From contig NZ_JPUX01000001.1 in NCBI RefSeq assembly GCF_000738675.1, positions 4,154,001 through 4,218,000 of the forward strand: 64,000 nucleotides of DNA, read 5' to 3'. Position numbers and translations under genes: made by a program. Positions 39,754 to 48,614 of the stretch are shown here, piece after piece. Origin of the DNA: Serratia nematodiphila DZ0503SBS1 (GTDB lineage: Bacteria; Pseudomonadota; Gammaproteobacteria; Enterobacterales; Enterobacteriaceae). The notes beneath the pieces were generated by a model. It did not search any database. It saw only the letters and a program-made list of their open reading frames with translations, and had not been told where the DNA came from. Position 1 is the first letter of the stretch; each line of letters opens with the position of its first letter.

Positions 39754-40608
39754 ATGCGATCCACTTCAGACTACCCGCCTCCGGTTTCTCTCTCGCCGCC
39801 TTCGCTTGTGGGGCTGCCGGAGCAGGAGGACGTTTTTGCCGTCGAACATCTGTCGCGCCTGTGCGACGGACTGGCGCAGCAGCGCCCGAACAACCTGCGC
39901 GATCTGCTGAATACGCTGGCGCTGATCGCGCCGTTGCTGAACGCGATCCCCAACGTGGTGTTCTTTATCAAAGACGCCCAGGCTCGCTACCTGCTGGCCA
40001 ACCTGACGCTGGCCAGGCGCTGCGGTTTCAAAACCGTCACGCCGCTGCTGGGCAAAACCTCCGCCGACGTTTTTCCCGCTCAGCTCGGATCCGGCTATAC
40101 CGAGCAGGATCTGCGGGTATTGCGCCACGGCGTGCTGATCCAGGATCAGCTGGAAATGCACCTGTACAACGGCCGAGAAACCGGCTGGTGCCTGACGCAA
40201 AAGCTGGCGCTGTATGACGCGCAGGGAAAAATCATCGGTATGGCGGGTATTTCTCACGATCTGCAGGAGGCCAGAGCCAATCACCCGGCCTACCAGCGGC
40301 TGGCGGCGATCGACGTGCATATCCGCCGCCACTACGCCAGACCGATCGCGCTTGAAGAGCTGACGGCGCTGACCGGGTTATCGGTGGCGCAGATCGAACG
40401 CTACTGCAAACGTATCTTCCACCTCACCCCGCGCCAGATGATCCACAAAGTGCGGCTGGAAAAGGCCACGGAACTCCTGGCCGGCGATCTGCCGATCACG
40501 GACATCGCGCTGCAGTGCGGCTATACCGATCACAGCGCCTTCAGCCGTCAGTTCAAAGCGATGACCGGCTCCACGCCGCGCGATTTTCGCCTGACGCTTT
40601 CCGCTTAA
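39754..40608 (+). CDS. AraC-family regulator with PAS sensor domain
   Basis: A 284-residue protein. A PAS-like domain spans about residues 60-170 (NAIPNVVFFIKDAQARYLLANLTLARRCGF ... GKTSADVFP ... GMAGISHDL), followed by an AraC double HTH at about 185-280 (IALEELTALTGLSVAQIERYCKRIFHLTPRQMI; ITDIALQCGYTDHSAFSRQFKAMTG). AAGGGA supports the start at 39754; the upstream frame extension lacks one. It is placed in the middle of the hydroxyproline locus, so it is the probable regulator, sensing through PAS rather than the usual cupin. Confidence 0.9.
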   Translation: MRSTSDYPPPVSLSPPSLVGLPEQEDVFAVEHLSRLCDGLAQQRPNNLRDLLNTLALIAPLLNAIPNVVFFIKDAQARYLLANLTLARRCGFKTVTPLLGKTSADVFPAQLGSGYTEQDLRVLRHGVLIQDQLEMHLYNGRETGWCLTQKLALYDAQGKIIGMAGISHDLQEARANHPAYQRLAAIDVHIRRHYARPIALEELTALTGLSVAQIERYCKRIFHLTPRQMIHKVRLEKATELLAGDLPITDIALQCGYTDHSAFSRQFKAMTGSTPRDFRLTLSA

Positions 40609-40815
40609 CGCGCTGATTTACCCCGTTAACCCTCTCTTCTCACGGCGTACCGACGCCCGATTTTTCACGCCCGTTTTCCGCCGCGATTGTGCCAATTTCG
40701 TCGCGGCAATCGGCGAAAAGCGTCAAGCCTCCCTGCGCAATACCGGTCAATCTGTCGGTGAGCCTTACCAAAGATTCACTTTTCATTAACACTTTCGGAC
40801 GACAGGACAAACACG

Positions 40816-41736
40816 ATGAGCCATAAAACTCTAAGCTGGAGCGGCGTATTCCCGGCGGTGACGACCCAATTTCGCAACGATTTCTCTCTGGATCTCGACG
40901 CCACCCATACGGTGATCAAAAACCTGGTGCGCGACGGCGTCTCCGGCCTGGTGGTGTGCGGCACCGTCGGTGAAAATACCTCGATGACAGTGCAGGAAAA
41001 GCTGGCGGTGATCGAGGTGGCGAAAGACGCCGCCGACGGTAAAGTGCCGGTGATCGCCGGCATCGCCGAGTTCACCACCGCCTTCGCGCAGAACATGGCG
41101 CGTGAAGCGCAAAAGGCCGGCGTCGACGGAATTATGGTGATGCCGGCGCTGGTCTACTCCGCCAAACCGCACGAAACCGCCGCGCACTTCCGCAGCGTCG
41201 CTGGCGCGACCGATCTGCCGATAATGGTCTACAACAACCCTCCCATTTACAAAAATGACGTCACGCCCGACATTCTGACCTCGCTGGTCGACTGCGAGAA
41301 CATCGTGTGCTTCAAAGACTCGTCGGGCGATACCCGCCGCTTTATCGACCTGCGCAATGAAGTCGGCGATCGCTTCGTGCTGTTCGCCGGGTTGGACGAT
41401 GTGGTGCTGGAAAGCATCGCCGTCGGCGCGCAAGGCTGGATCTCCGGCATGTCCAATGCCTTCCCGCGCGAAGGGGAAACCCTGTTCCGGCTGGCGAAGG
41501 AAAGACGCTATGAGGAAGCGTTGGCGCTATACAGCTGGTTTATGCCACTACTGCACCTCGATGCCCGCCCCGATCTGGTGCAGTGCATCAAACTCTGCGA
41601 ACAGCGGGTCGGCCGCGGCAGCGCTGTCACTCGCCCTCCGCGCCTGGCGCTGCAGGGAGAAACGCTCACCGAGATCAACGCCGTGATCGATAAAGCGCTG
41701 GCCACCCGCCCTGCGCTGCCGAACGTCGGCCTGTGA
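40816..41736 (+). CDS. Pyrroline-4-hydroxy-2-carboxylate deaminase (DapA family)
   Basis: A 306-residue dihydrodipicolinate-synthase-family protein with Schiff-base lysine K167 (IVCFKDSSGD), the YNNPP motif (Y139) and GTVGENTSM. In hydroxyproline catabolism this family converts the dehydrogenase product to 2-oxoglutarate semialdehyde with loss of ammonia. Neighbouring genes supply the preceding and following steps. The ATG has AGGACA upstream, a modest site. Confidence 0.88.
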   Translation: MSHKTLSWSGVFPAVTTQFRNDFSLDLDATHTVIKNLVRDGVSGLVVCGTVGENTSMTVQEKLAVIEVAKDAADGKVPVIAGIAEFTTAFAQNMAREAQKAGVDGIMVMPALVYSAKPHETAAHFRSVAGATDLPIMVYNNPPIYKNDVTPDILTSLVDCENIVCFKDSSGDTRRFIDLRNEVGDRFVLFAGLDDVVLESIAVGAQGWISGMSNAFPREGETLFRLAKERRYEEALALYSWFMPLLHLDARPDLVQCIKLCEQRVGRGSAVTRPPRLALQGETLTEINAVIDKALATRPALPNVGL

Positions 41737-41790
41737 CGCCTTCATCGCCCGGCCATGCCGGGCGTCATGCTTTATCCACCGGGGGAACCG

Positions 41791-43407
41791 ATGCCCAACG
41801 ATCGCTACGCCGCCATCAGCGGCCAACAATTTATCGGCGGCCAACGCCGCGCCGAAGGGGAAGCGTCGCTGTGTAGCCTGCGCGCCGACGACGGTCAGCC
41901 AACCGGCTACCGCTTCCACCAGGCCACGGCGGCAGAAACCGCCGCCGCCGCAGAAGCCGCCGCAGCAGCCTTTGCGCCCTATTCACAGCTCAGTGCAGAA
42001 CAACGCGCGAACTTTCTCGACGCCATCGCCGAAGAGTTAGACGCATTGGATGATGTTTTCTTCACCTTCGCCATGCAGGAATCGGCCTTGCCGTCTGCGC
42101 GGTTGAGCGGCGAACGCGCCAGAACCAGCGGCCAGATGCGGCTGTTCGCCACGCTGCTGCGGCGCGGCGACGTCGAGGGCGTGCGCATCGACTGCGCGCT
42201 GCCGCTGCGTTCCCCCCTGCCGCGCCCCGATCTGCGTCAATACCGCACGGCGCTCGGCCCGGTGGCGGTCTTCGGCGCCAGCAACTTCCCGCTGGCGTTT
42301 TCCACCGCGGGCGGTGATACCGCCGCCGCGCTCGCCGCCGGCTGCCCGGTCGTGTTCAAGGCGCACAGCGGCCATATGATCACCGCCGAGCTGACCGCTC
42401 AGGCGATCGAGCGCGCTCGGGAACGCACAAGGATGCCCGCCGGCGTCTTCAACATGATCTTCGGCAATCGCGTGGGGGCCGATTTGGTACAACATCCGGC
42501 GATTCAGGCAGTGGGATTCACCGGCTCGCTGCAAGGCGGCCGGGCGCTCTTCGATCTGGCGATGCAACGCCCTCAACCTATACCGGTCTTCGCAGAAATG
42601 TCGAGCATCAATCCGGTAGTGATCCTGCCCAAGGCGTTGGCGCGGCGCGGGCAGCGCATTGCGCAGGAACTGGTCTCTTCCTTCACACTCGGCTGCGGTC
42701 AGTTCTGCACCAAGCCCGGCGTGATCGTCGCGCTGCGCGGCGCCGCCTTCGATCGGTTAACCGAAACGATGAGCGCCCTGGTTAACGCCGCCGAGCCGCA
42801 GCCGATGCTGAATGCCGGCACGCTGGAGCACTACCGTCACGGGCTGGCAGCCCTCGATGCCCATCCAGGTATGCGGCGTCTCGCAGGCCGAAGCGAAACG
42901 CCCACGCTTCGGGCGGCGGCGCAGCTTTATCAGGCGGAAGAGGCGCTGTTGCTGCAGGCTGACCCGCTGCTGCAACAAGAGGTCTTCGGCCCGGTCAGCA
43001 TCCTGGTGGCGGTGGATAACGAAGCGCAGCTGCATGCGACGCTGGCGGCATTGCAAGGTCAGTTGACCGCCACGCTGCTGGCGGACGACGACGATCTCGA
43101 TGTGGCCGCCGGTCTGACGACACTGTTGGCGCGCAAAGCCGGTCGGGTGCTGTTCAACGGGTATCCGACCGGGGTGGAAGTGTGCGACGCCATGGTGCAC
43201 GGCGGCCCTTACCCGGCCACCAGCGATGCACGCGGCACCTCGGTAGGCACGCTGGCCATCGAGCGTTTCCTGCGGCCGGTTTGTTTGCAAAACACCCCTG
43301 CGGCGCTGTTGCCGCCGGCGCTGCAGGACGCCAACCCGCTCAACCTGCTGCGGCTGGTGAACGGCGTTTACACCCGAGCCCCCCTGGTTTCACCTGCCCC
43401 AAATTAG
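41791..43407 (+). CDS. 2-oxoglutarate semialdehyde dehydrogenase
   Basis: A 538-residue aldehyde dehydrogenase of the NADP-type ketoglutarate-semialdehyde class. Features include the cofactor block PVAVFGASNFPLAFSTAGGDTAAALAAGCPVVFKAH, general base region FAEMSSINPVV and nucleophile region GCGQFCTKPGV. It makes 2-oxoglutarate, the end product of the pathway. The start is the ATG at 41791 with GGGGGA upstream. An ATG at 41755 would add 12 residues. Confidence 0.9.
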   Translation: MPNDRYAAISGQQFIGGQRRAEGEASLCSLRADDGQPTGYRFHQATAAETAAAAEAAAAAFAPYSQLSAEQRANFLDAIAEELDALDDVFFTFAMQESALPSARLSGERARTSGQMRLFATLLRRGDVEGVRIDCALPLRSPLPRPDLRQYRTALGPVAVFGASNFPLAFSTAGGDTAAALAAGCPVVFKAHSGHMITAELTAQAIERARERTRMPAGVFNMIFGNRVGADLVQHPAIQAVGFTGSLQGGRALFDLAMQRPQPIPVFAEMSSINPVVILPKALARRGQRIAQELVSSFTLGCGQFCTKPGVIVALRGAAFDRLTETMSALVNAAEPQPMLNAGTLEHYRHGLAALDAHPGMRRLAGRSETPTLRAAAQLYQAEEALLLQADPLLQQEVFGPVSILVAVDNEAQLHATLAALQGQLTATLLADDDDLDVAAGLTTLLARKAGRVLFNGYPTGVEVCDAMVHGGPYPATSDARGTSVGTLAIERFLRPVCLQNTPAALLPPALQDANPLNLLRLVNGVYTRAPLVSPAPN

Positions 43408-43451
43408 CCCGGCCGCATCTGCCTGCCACTCAATAACAAAAGGGTAATACC

Positions 43452-45017
43452 ATGACAACCCAAGGCAAATTCAAGAAGCAGCTTACGCTCACCGACCTGA
43501 CGTTCATCGGTCTGGGCGCCATCTTCGGCTCCGGTTGGCTGTTCGCCGCCAGCCATGTCTCCTCCATCGCCGGCCCGGCCGGCATCTATTCCTGGCTGAT
43601 CGGCGGCCTGGCGGTGCTGCTGCTCGGCATCGTCTACTGCGAGCTGGGCGCCGCCCTGCCGCGCGCCGGCGGCATCATTCGCTATCCGGTATTCTCGCAC
43701 GGCGAACTGATGGGTTATCTGCTGGGGTTTATCACGCTGATCGCCTTCTCCAGCCTGATCGCCATCGAAGTCGTCGCCGCCCGGCAGTACGCCGCCGCCT
43801 GGTTCCCGTTCCTCAGTCAGCCGGGTTCCGGCGATCCAACCGCGATCGGCTGGCTGGTGCAGCTGGCGCTGCTGTGCTTTTTCTTCGCGCTCAACTATTA
43901 CAGCGTCAAAACCTTCGCCAAATCCAATAACCTGATCAGCGTGCTGAAGTTTCTGGTGCCGCTGTTGGTGATCGTGGTGTTGTTCAGCTTTTTCAAACCG
44001 GAAAACCTGCACAGCCAGGGCTTTGCTCCCTTCGGTTCCGCCGGCGTTGAGGCCGCCATTTCCGCCGGCGGCATCATCTTCGCCTACCTCGGCCTGACGC
44101 CGATCATTTCGGTCGCCAGCGAGGTGCAACGGCCGCAACGCACCATTCCCATCGCGCTGATCCTGTCGGTGGTGCTGTCCACCATCATCTATGTGCTGCT
44201 GCAGATAGCGTTTCTCGGCAGTATCCCCAGCGAGATGCTGAGCGGTGGCTGGGCCGGCATCAGCCAACAGTTCTCCCTGCCGTTCCGCGACATCGCCATC
44301 ACGCTGGGCATGGGATGGCTGGCGTTTCTGGTGGTCAGCGACGCGATCGTTTCGCCGAGCGGCACCGGCAATATCTATATGAACGCCACGCCCCGCGTGA
44401 TCTACGGTTGGGCGCGCGCCGGCACCTTCTTCAAACTGTTCACCCGAGTGGACGCCGAGTCAGGTATTCCTCGCCCGGCGCTGTGGCTGACCTTCGCTCT
44501 CTCGGTATTCTGGACGCTGCCGTTCCCATCCTGGGAAAAACTGATCGGCGTGGTGTCCGCCGCACTGGTGCTGAGCTACGCCATCGCCCCGGTCACCGCC
44601 GCCGGGCTGCGGCGCAATGCGCCCGATATGCCGCGTCCGTTCCGGGTCCGCGGTTTCTGCGTGCTCGGCCCGCTGTCGTTTATCATTTCGGCGCTGATCG
44701 TCTTCTGGTCCGGCTGGGACACCGTCTCCTGGCTGCTCGGCTTGCAGATCCTGATGTTCTTCATCTACATCCTGTTCAAGAATCAGGTGCCTACCCACGC
44801 CGTTAGTCTCCGACAGCAAATTTGGTCCTCGCTGTGGCTGATCGTCTTCTATGCGCTGGTGATCGGGCTTTCCTACCTCAGCAGCTTCGGCGGCATCGGC
44901 GCTATTGCTCATCCATGGGACACCCTCACCATGGCGGTGATTGCGCTGGCGATTTACTACTGGGGCGCCTATACCTGTTTACCCCAGGCCAATTTTATCG
45001 GCGATGAAGAAGAATGA
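43452..45017 (+). CDS. APC-family amino acid permease (likely hydroxyproline uptake)
   Basis: A 521-residue twelve-helix transporter. The N-terminal LTDLTFIGLGAIFGSGWLFA carries the APC substrate-binding G-x-G region of helix 1. It lies between catabolic genes of the hydroxyproline locus, which makes hydroxyproline or a related imino acid the most likely substrate. AAAGGGT precedes the start. Confidence 0.85.
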   Translation: MTTQGKFKKQLTLTDLTFIGLGAIFGSGWLFAASHVSSIAGPAGIYSWLIGGLAVLLLGIVYCELGAALPRAGGIIRYPVFSHGELMGYLLGFITLIAFSSLIAIEVVAARQYAAAWFPFLSQPGSGDPTAIGWLVQLALLCFFFALNYYSVKTFAKSNNLISVLKFLVPLLVIVVLFSFFKPENLHSQGFAPFGSAGVEAAISAGGIIFAYLGLTPIISVASEVQRPQRTIPIALILSVVLSTIIYVLLQIAFLGSIPSEMLSGGWAGISQQFSLPFRDIAITLGMGWLAFLVVSDAIVSPSGTGNIYMNATPRVIYGWARAGTFFKLFTRVDAESGIPRPALWLTFALSVFWTLPFPSWEKLIGVVSAALVLSYAIAPVTAAGLRRNAPDMPRPFRVRGFCVLGPLSFIISALIVFWSGWDTVSWLLGLQILMFFIYILFKNQVPTHAVSLRQQIWSSLWLIVFYALVIGLSYLSSFGGIGAIAHPWDTLTMAVIALAIYYWGAYTCLPQANFIGDEEE

Positions 45018-45036
45018 ACCCAGGGAGGACATCGAA

Positions 45037-46050
45037 ATGACATCCATGCATGTGCTGTCGCTGGAACAGGCTTATCAACTGGCGTTGCGTACGCTGCGCA
45101 GCAACGGTTTCAATCAGGCGCATGCCGAGGCGGTGGCGCAAAATGTCACCCAGGGCGAACGCGACGGCTGCGCTTCTCACGGGCTGTACCGGCTGTTGGG
45201 CTGCGTACGATCGCTGCGGGCAGGCAAGGTTTCTGCCGATGCGATGCCCAGATTGCTCGACCAGGCGCCGGCCATCTTGCGCGCCGACGCCGGCGGTGCG
45301 TTTTCCCTGCTGGCCTACCGCACCGCTCTGCCGGCCTTTATCGAGAAAGTGCGCGCCAACGGTGTCGCCGCGCTGGCGATCAACCGCTGCGTGCATTTCT
45401 CCGCGCTGTGGGCCGATATCGAACCGCTGACCGAGCAGGGGTTGGTGGCCTTGGCCTGCACGCCCAGCCACGCCTGGGTGACGCCGGCCGGCGGTTCGCG
45501 ACCGCTCTTCGGCACCAACCCCATCGCCTTCGGCTGGCCGCGTCCGGATCGGCCGCCGTTTTTGTTCGACATGGCCACCAGCGCGGCGGCGCGCGGCGAA
45601 ATCGAATTACACCGCCGCGCCGGCACCCCGCTGCCTGAAGGCTGGGGCATTGATAAGGCAGGCAATCCGTCCACCGATGCCGCCAGCGTGTTGGAGGGCG
45701 CGATGCTGACCTTCGGCGGACATAAGGGCTCGGCGCTGGCGGCAATGGTTGAATTGCTGGCAGGGCCGCTGATCGGCGATATGACCAGCAAGGAATCGCT
45801 GGCCTATGACGATGGCACCGGTTCGTCGCCTTACGGTGGTGAGCTGGTCATCGCGTTGGATCCCGAGCGTTTTCTCGGTGCGGATAAGGCGAAATATTTC
45901 GCCGGAGCGGAGGCGATGTTTGCCGATATGCAGGCGCAAGGCGCCCGCATCCCCGGCGAACGCCGTTATCGGCAACGGCACCAGAGCGAGCAATACGGCG
46001 TGGAAATCCCCAAGGCGTTGTACGACGAAATAGTGGCGCTGTGCGATTAA
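45037..46050 (+). CDS. Ldh-family oxidoreductase (probable pyrroline-2-carboxylate reductase)
   Basis: A 337-residue malate/L-lactate dehydrogenase-family protein. Typical blocks include GERDGCASHGLYRL, RPLFGTNPIAFGWP, FGGHKGSALAAMVELL and the C-terminal E..Y.VEI. Family members in hydroxyproline loci reduce delta-1-pyrroline-2-carboxylate to proline with NAD(P)H. Strong GGGAGGA before the ATG. Last gene of the plus-strand run; a hairpin at 46064-46089 follows. Confidence 0.85.
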   Translation: MTSMHVLSLEQAYQLALRTLRSNGFNQAHAEAVAQNVTQGERDGCASHGLYRLLGCVRSLRAGKVSADAMPRLLDQAPAILRADAGGAFSLLAYRTALPAFIEKVRANGVAALAINRCVHFSALWADIEPLTEQGLVALACTPSHAWVTPAGGSRPLFGTNPIAFGWPRPDRPPFLFDMATSAAARGEIELHRRAGTPLPEGWGIDKAGNPSTDAASVLEGAMLTFGGHKGSALAAMVELLAGPLIGDMTSKESLAYDDGTGSSPYGGELVIALDPERFLGADKAKYFAGAEAMFADMQAQGARIPGERRYRQRHQSEQYGVEIPKALYDEIVALCD

Positions 46051-46095
46051 CGCTGGATTTATGCCCCGCGCCAGCAACCCGGCGCGGGGAGAGGC

Positions 46096-46776
46096 TTATC
46101 CAGCCTGAGCCATGTCGCTGTGCAGGCGCTTGCGCCACACCGGTTTGGTGTCCCAGCGTGCAAAGTGTTTCGCCTCTTTACCCGGCTGCACCTGATGCCA
46201 CATGTCTTCTTGCCACCGGATCGGTTCCTTTCCTCGCAACGTTGGGCGGGTCTGTTTAATCGTCCGTTGCAAGACGTCTGCTTCTTCCGCAGTAATGGGC
46301 GGCGCCTGTCTGGCGGCGTCCAGCGCACGGCTTCCCAGCGGCGCCATCACCTGATACAACACGTTGACCTGCTGCAGCGTCGCTTGCTGATTAGTGCTCA
46401 TCCCCTTACCCGACCAACCGTCGAAGTTTTCACCGGGATCGTCCCCCTGCGCGCGATACTCATTACCTGGCCCCTCGACGATATTCCATCCTTGCCAGGT
46501 CACCAGAGTGTGTAATCCATCGCGATCCTGCAGGTTTTTATTCTGGATCTGTTTGAGCACCGCGGCGCGGTTTGGCACACCGATCAGATTCATAAACTCG
46601 TCCAGCGCGTTCCAATGCTGCCCCGCCACCAAACCATTCCAGACATTACGCAAACAGTTCCAGGGAATGGTGTGGTGCCAGGTTAGCGTGATAAGCGGTT
46701 TGGTTGACGCATGTTGCCAACGGCTCGGTTCACTGCCCCGATCGCCTCTGATAATCCCATCGACTTCTAATGGCAT
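46096..46776 (-). CDS. Orphan protein with WHHTIPW motif
   Basis: A 226-residue protein from the ATG at 46776 (MPLEVDGIIRGDRG); a longer frame to 46836 exists without a good ribosome binding site. Near the N-terminus it has LTWHHTIPWNCLRNVWNGLV (His pair at 34-35), then WQGWNIVEGPGNEYRAQGDDPGE. The HH-I-P pattern recalls nuclease toxin domains of the HNH/AHH type, but the rest does not match anything I know. No signal peptide. Isolated between the hydroxyproline locus and uspF. Confidence 0.75.
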   Translation of the reverse strand: MPLEVDGIIRGDRGSEPSRWQHASTKPLITLTWHHTIPWNCLRNVWNGLVAGQHWNALDEFMNLIGVPNRAAVLKQIQNKNLQDRDGLHTLVTWQGWNIVEGPGNEYRAQGDDPGENFDGWSGKGMSTNQQATLQQVNVLYQVMAPLGSRALDAARQAPPITAEEADVLQRTIKQTRPTLRGKEPIRWQEDMWHQVQPGKEAKHFARWDTKPVWRKRLHSDMAQAG

Positions 46777-46953
46777 AGCTGCCCCTCTTCTGGCTGAAAT
46801 GAAAAATATGCGCAAGGCCGGTGGCCCGGTTGGCATAAAAACGTCAGCTAAAATCGTAGCAGTTCAGACTGGGATGGCAATAAAACGCAAAGCACGCTCT
46901 GCAGCCGGCCGGTAACCGCAGAACGTGCCCGAAAACGGTGAGTTTAAGATGAA

Positions 46954-47382
46954 TTATCTGACCACCATCACCGAAATATTGGCATGGCGAACGATAGCGG
47001 CGGCGTTGGACCCCAGCAGATAGGTTTTCACGCTCGGGCGACGCGAACCGATGATGATCAGATCGGCGTCGATCTCTTCCGCCAGTTCCAACACCTGATC
47101 GCGTGCAGAACCGAAGCTGACGGTGTAATTGAGGCGATCCAACGGCAGATCGATTTCCGACATGATTTTCTTCAGTCTATCCACCGCCTTCACCTCCGCC
47201 TGATTCTCAAACTCCTTGAGGCCGAACGAATAGGCAGTAACAAAAGCCGAGGCATCCGGCAGCGCATGGAAGAAATGCACTTTAGCGCCGGACATCTTCG
47301 CCAAATATTCCACATGCTTCAGCGCATGCTCGGTCAACAGATCCTCTTCAATATCGATCGGCACTAAAATAGTCTTGTACAT
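46954..47382 (-). CDS. uspF: Universal stress protein F-type
   Basis: A 142-residue UspA-fold protein. MYKTILVPIDIEED at the N-terminus and the ATP-binding motif IIIGSRRPSVKTYLLGSNAAAIVRHANISVMVVR at the C-terminus match E. coli UspF/UspG-type proteins. GGACGTGATATG gives a usable ribosome binding site. A symmetric ATCAC-N6-GTGAT lies upstream at 47451-47466. Confidence 0.9.
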   Translation of the reverse strand: MYKTILVPIDIEEDLLTEHALKHVEYLAKMSGAKVHFFHALPDASAFVTAYSFGLKEFENQAEVKAVDRLKKIMSEIDLPLDRLNYTVSFGSARDQVLELAEEIDADLIIIGSRRPSVKTYLLGSNAAAIVRHANISVMVVR

Positions 47383-47562
47383 ATCACGTCCTTTCTATGT
47401 AAACCGGGTGCCAACAGAATACTGCCGCGCACGGGCGCGGTGAATCGCTTTATCACGCTTTTGTGATCGAGGGGTAAATACTGACAAGGATAGTTTTTAA
47501 TTTAACAAAATATAAACATTACACCGATAACGGATAGGCGATTAATTATTTATTACTCGAGA

Positions 47563-48279
47563 TTAAATTAGCTGTAAATAAACCGCTTTGGCGGTAGCGG
47601 CGGTCTTATTGGCGACAGAAAGCTTTTTAATCGAGTTGCCGATGTGGAAATTGATCGTGCGCTCGCTCACCCCCATCAACAACGCGATCTCTTCCGCCGT
47701 TTTTCCTTCGCTGCTCCAGCGTAAAATGTCTTTTTCGCGCAGCGTCAGCACATCTTTTATCGCGTCATCATTCACCGATATCAAGGCCTCCCGCAGCGTT
47801 TTATGGGCGGTTTGCGCCAGCCAAAGGAAAAAAGTTTCATTTGCGGCACGCGCTTGCGGCGTTTGCTCAGGTAGCGCTTTACCGGCAAACGTCAGGATCC
47901 CCAACCTGCCATAGCAATCCTTGACCGACTGCGACCAACCGGCGCACAAGCCGAATTGCGCCATACGCCGCCAAAGCGTCGGCCGCTCATGATAAAAGCT
48001 TTCGTCCCACTGAAACTGCAGTGTGGAATGGTGAGCACGCTCAATAACCGGATCCTGCAAATATACCCGCTGCCGCCGATAATCCTCGAGATAGCTCGTT
48101 GAAATATTCCCTTCGATCAGCATCTTGGGGCTGCTGGCCGGATAACAGGAAAACACGATGTAGGAGAAATAATCAAACCCCAACGCCTCGGCGCAGGGCC
48201 CCAGCTGCGTCAGAAAGCATTCGCGATCGGCCAGGCTGCCAATCACCTCCGCCATGAGCCGTTGAGTGCGGGTATCCAT
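47563..48279 (-). CDS. LuxR-type quorum-sensing regulator (solo)
   Basis: A 238-residue protein. The autoinducer-binding domain (about 15-160) keeps the acyl-homoserine-lactone pocket residues (Y67, D76-P77, W91 in YLEDYRRQRVYLQDPVI...FQWDE). A LuxR HTH follows at about 172-235 (LTLREKDILRWSSEGKTAEEIALLMGVSERTINFHIGN). No luxI-type synthase is in the window. It is divergent from the ALAS-like operon with a 335-bp gap, so it is the obvious regulator candidate. Confidence 0.9.
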   Translation of the reverse strand: MDTRTQRLMAEVIGSLADRECFLTQLGPCAEALGFDYFSYIVFSCYPASSPKMLIEGNISTSYLEDYRRQRVYLQDPVIERAHHSTLQFQWDESFYHERPTLWRRMAQFGLCAGWSQSVKDCYGRLGILTFAGKALPEQTPQARAANETFFLWLAQTAHKTLREALISVNDDAIKDVLTLREKDILRWSSEGKTAEEIALLMGVSERTINFHIGNSIKKLSVANKTAATAKAVYLQLI

Positions 48280-48614
48280 AACGCAGGTTCTCCAGATAGC
48301 GATGCCGATTTATCGATAGGTCAGATTCACTATAGAATATCGCTGCCCGGCGCCAGTAGCCGTTTCATATAATAAAAAATACCAACGCTATAACGAAAAC
48401 AGCTATTCCCCTTAAAATAAGCCTTTTTATTGCGCCGAACAGGAAAACTACGCGAATAGCATACTCTCCTCGACACGTAAACCTGTCATTTCTACCGTTA
48501 GACAGCCAGGACACCACCAATTACTTTCCAGACAGGCACCCAGTGCCGCCGTAAATCCAAAGAGATAATAAGCATTTGCGAATTTCGCATGGCATACAGT
48601 GACGGGGATTTTCT
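48280..48614. promoter_or_regulatory. Divergent control region between the luxR-type gene and the ALAS-like operon
   Basis: 335 bp without a gene, AT-rich at 48360-48430. It contains CTGTC-N13-GACAG at 48483-48505 and a further GACAGG at 48531-48536, giving symmetric and direct copies of the CTGTC/GACAG unit. LuxR-type boxes are dyads with CTG/CAG-like ends, so these are candidate sites, though the spacing is not canonical. Confidence 0.4.

Noticed and set aside
47451..47466. ATCAC-N6-GTGAT upstream of uspF as a CRP site
   Set aside because: The half-sites are the reverse of the CRP TGTGA-N6-TCACA order.
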